A stretch of DNA of 64,000 nt from JALZHR01 sp036388475 (GTDB taxonomy: Bacteria; Acidobacteriota; Blastocatellia; Pyrinomonadales; Pyrinomonadaceae), in NCBI GenBank assembly GCA_036388475.1, contig DASVRT010000024.1:34075-98074 (forward strand), in the 5' to 3' direction. The number at the start of each line of letters is the position of its first letter. Within the stretch, counting starts at the first letter, position 1. A program made the position numbers and the translations under genes. The notes beneath the pieces were generated by a model. That model ran no database searches. It was not told the DNA's origin and worked only from the letters and a program-made list of their open reading frames with translations. Of the stretch, positions 61,671 to 64,000 are shown piece after piece.

Positions 61671-63353
61671 ATGCCCATTACAAAACATACTCAAATTACT
61701 CGGTCTCAAGCCATTAAGCTGATTGAAGAAGCAAGAAACGCAGAACTTTGCCGCAATATCAATTCTTCGCGCAAAATACTTAGTGCAGTTTTGGAAAATC
61801 TTGATGAACCGCCACTTATGAAAGGATTGGAAGTGGTTCTTCAGGCAGATATTCTGCGGCTGTGTGGATTCTTCCTGAATAACTACGGTCGCTCACGCAA
61901 TTTAAAGACACATCAGGAACGTGGAAAGGATTTTTTGACTACGGCGGTTGAAATGTTTGACCGCGAGAATTTGCCAGATAAATCGGCGGAAGCAAAAGTA
62001 ATGCTGGCACTATGTTACTGGCACGAAGGAGCAGTTTCCGAGTGCGAAATAATTTTAAGCGAAACTGAGGCTCAATTTGAGAATAATCAACTTCATCCGG
62101 TTTATATTCAAATCTGTGTTAATCGCTTAATGACGCATTATTGGAAACAGGAATTTTCAAAGGGATTGGAAATTATCAAGAACCTCGCCCCTACAATTGA
62201 ATACTGCAAAGACTTACGTATAAAAACGCTGTATCACAACCAAGCGGGAATTATTTATCGTGCAGTAAAAGAAACAGATAAGGCAATTTACCATTTAAAC
62301 GAAGCAATTAAAGCAGCCCGTCAAAGCGGCAATTTTCTGTTTGCAGCAGTCAATCTCAACAATCTCGGAAATGCTTGTAAAGATGTCGGACAATTTGACA
62401 AAGCACATAGGTATGTTGACGAATCAATAGATATTTTTACTGCATTAGAGGAATACGCTTGGAAAGCATATCCGCTTGATACTAAAGCACAGGTATATTT
62501 AGCGGAAAATAAATTAGTAACCGCAAATCGAAAAGTTGATGAAGCTTTAGCGATTTATCGTGAAACGAAAGATTACGCTGGATTAGTTGATTCACTTTCT
62601 ACAAAAATAAAAATTTTGTTGCGACTTGAGCGAATGGCTGAGGCAATTATTCTTTTTGAGGAATTAATTGGAACTTGTCTGCGGCAGATTGGTGAATTCG
62701 CTGCACAGAAATATGCCTCTGAGTTGGCTAAATTGATTTACCCGCTCAACAACGCTTCTTATCTAAATGAGGTGAGAAGCTTTAAAATAAATCTGCTGCG
62801 CAAACATCTGACTGATGCTGACCTACAAATTACCAAAGCCGCCGAAACGCTTGGTATATCGCATCAGAATTTATCCGATATTCTCAACAAACAGTTTCCC
62901 GAACTTTATATTGAGCTGGGCATTCGTCGGCGCTCACGGCGCAACGGTAAAAAGACCGAAATCCTACAGAACATCGCGCCAGTCAGACTTAGCGATTCGC
63001 AGATGGCTTACGACAGGCGTTTGAAACTAAACGAAGATTCAACCTATTACACGTTTGTTTTGAACGGCAAACGCCTGCCTTCGTTGAAAACCAAACAGAA
63101 CGTCGTCGCGTTGATAGAAGCTTCAGCGCAAGCCGCCGGAGCAACCGTAATAATGCAGAATCAGAAAACCAATGCTTTTCATTGCGGAGTATTGGAAATT
63201 GATAATCTGACAGGAATATTTTATTTGAATGATTCTGCGGTCAAAGATGGGTTTCCGTTTTTGCTCGATGATTTTAAATACTACGGGAAAGTCGTCGGTT
63301 ATTGTTTGCTTGAAGAAGATAGCGGCATCGAAATTCTGTTTCGTCCTTTTTAA
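61671..63353 (+). CDS. TPR-repeat regulator with Fis-like HTH and C-terminal sensor region
   Basis: 560 residues from the ATG at 61671 (the TTG at 61656 is ignored). Residues 55-360 are a TPR solenoid (YHNQAGIIYRAVKETDKAIYH, LNNLGNACKDVGQFDKAHRYV). Residues 374-412 hold a Fis-type HTH: LRKHLTDADLQITKAAETLG, then S-H-Q-N-L-S-D-I-L-N-K-Q. Residues 440-560 form a beta-rich domain with LNGKRLPSLKTK and a GKVVGYCLLEE segment that loosely resembles an S24-type fold, but no catalytic Ser-Lys pair is seen. It is divergent from the small secreted peptide. Such TPR regulators often bind peptides. Confidence 0.75.
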   Translation: MPITKHTQITRSQAIKLIEEARNAELCRNINSSRKILSAVLENLDEPPLMKGLEVVLQADILRLCGFFLNNYGRSRNLKTHQERGKDFLTTAVEMFDRENLPDKSAEAKVMLALCYWHEGAVSECEIILSETEAQFENNQLHPVYIQICVNRLMTHYWKQEFSKGLEIIKNLAPTIEYCKDLRIKTLYHNQAGIIYRAVKETDKAIYHLNEAIKAARQSGNFLFAAVNLNNLGNACKDVGQFDKAHRYVDESIDIFTALEEYAWKAYPLDTKAQVYLAENKLVTANRKVDEALAIYRETKDYAGLVDSLSTKIKILLRLERMAEAIILFEELIGTCLRQIGEFAAQKYASELAKLIYPLNNASYLNEVRSFKINLLRKHLTDADLQITKAAETLGISHQNLSDILNKQFPELYIELGIRRRSRRNGKKTEILQNIAPVRLSDSQMAYDRRLKLNEDSTYYTFVLNGKRLPSLKTKQNVVALIEASAQAAGATVIMQNQKTNAFHCGVLEIDNLTGIFYLNDSAVKDGFPFLLDDFKYYGKVVGYCLLEEDSGIEILFRPF

Positions 63354-63526
63354 AATTTTCGGGCGGATAGCTAGGCAACTAATGTCTAACTTGAGGTTTT
63401 TGGGAAAGCTGAAATTTTGACATTTACGGAAGTGTCAAAAGTATCAAATTAAACTTCTTCCATAGAATTACTTTGGGAATTATGCGCCTCACAAATCCAG
63501 AGTTTTTAACAGCGGCGTTGTTTTCA

Positions 63527-63976
63527 CTACTCAACTTCCACAGTCGAATTTACACTGACAAAATTAAACTGCACTCCAGTCAAAACCCACCTACCATCAT
63601 TGTAACGTTTAAACGTGCCTGTGCCTTGTCCCGTGTAAGTTTTCGCTCCGACTTGTTCAGTTCCGTAATTGGATAGCTTACTGTAAAAATCAGGAGAGTT
63701 TGGGTCAGGCTTTTCAGGTGCTTTTTGGTCTTTAGAAATCGGCGTTCCCATCATATCAGCGTTGTATTGAAAACCATCAAATTTAATGTCGGCTTGGGCA
63801 ACATTATCTTGCGATATTTCACGGATTCCGGTAACTTTCGCGCTGCCGCCTTTCTTTGTCCAGTCTAATGATTTGTCAACGGCTCTTTGCGCTTTGTCAG
63901 TTGTTAAGTTCGCGCCGCCACAGCCAACGATAACGGATAGCAAAAGCAGAAAGACAAAAACTTTCAAATGTTTCAT
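63527..63976 (-). CDS. hypothetical lipoprotein
   Basis: 149 residues with a GGAGG site before the ATG. Lipobox SVIVGC with acylated Cys at 19. The mature part has TTDKAQRAVDKSLDWTKKGGSAKVTGIREI and a beta-rich end (TYTGQGTGTFKRYNDGRWVL). No family recognised. The gap 63354-63526 before it holds no gene. Confidence 0.7.
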   Translation of the reverse strand: MKHLKVFVFLLLLSVIVGCGGANLTTDKAQRAVDKSLDWTKKGGSAKVTGIREISQDNVAQADIKFDGFQYNADMMGTPISKDQKAPEKPDPNSPDFYSKLSNYGTEQVGAKTYTGQGTGTFKRYNDGRWVLTGVQFNFVSVNSTVEVE

Positions 63977-64000
63977 ATTTTCAACTCCTCCTTTTAGACG

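Noticed and set aside
63050..63353. S24 (LexA-like) peptidase domain at the regulator C-terminus
   Set aside because: Only a loose resemblance in GKVVGYC; no Ser-Lys pair in the expected places.

Overview
The window looks like chromosomal DNA of an environmental Acidobacteriota, probably class Blastocatellia (inference, no marker gene is present). The pointers are the mycobacterial-type fused 2-oxoglutarate dehydrogenase, a dnaK-dnaJ-hspR operon without grpE, carboxypeptidase-regulatory-domain TonB receptors, VCBS/SBBP-repeat secreted proteins, a wHTH regulator of CadC type, and moderate GC with short intergenic gaps. No rRNA, tRNA, insertion sequence, integrase or CRISPR array was seen.

Layout. 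1-5.5 kb: end of a DUF962 gene, a Ser/Thr kinase, a GntR regulator, an esterase, a DUF2721 membrane protein and a radical SAM activase-like protein. 5.6-19.8 kb: small membrane protein, BCP peroxiredoxin, Fe-trafficking-like zinc-ribbon protein, TonB receptor, VCBS secreted protein with a small HTH protein, a wHTH/hydrolase/cyclase fusion, SLC13 transporter, phosphoesterase, pgsA and a large SBBP/VCBS protein. 19.9-23.8 kb: dnaK-dnaJ-hspR with a promoter carrying a HAIR-like site. 24-34.3 kb: an Oar-type TonB receptor, a PATAN/DUF4388 protein, smc and a CapA lipoprotein. 34.3-50.9 kb, mostly minus strand: kgd, ribH-nusB-CheA-like kinase, LytS-LytTR with a degenerate crotonase, fused branched-chain E1, TPR protein, radical SAM lyase-like protein and acyl-CoA dehydrogenase. 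50.9-60.4 kb: flippase-like protein, an orphan TIR protein, secreted proteins, an HTH-dusB operon, NUDIX, a frameshifted TonB-C-like gene and small envelope proteins. 60.4-64 kb is AT-richer and looks accessory: XRE regulator, a tiny secreted peptide divergent from a TPR/HTH regulator, and a lipoprotein.

Two things stand out. First, at least fifteen loci, nearly all intergenic, carry short tandem repeats whose sequence differs from place to place but whose period is always 7 bp, usually as facing inverted pairs; the repeats also form stop codons and C-terminal tails of genes, and one block sits in frame inside smc. Two other gaps carry 21-bp and 20-bp tandem arrays upstream of regulatory genes, one ending in a perfect 44-bp palindrome. 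Second, the 80-residue secreted peptide with a duplicated GDLPIGG(R/K)S motif and its divergent TPR/HTH regulator have the layout of a peptide-pheromone circuit.
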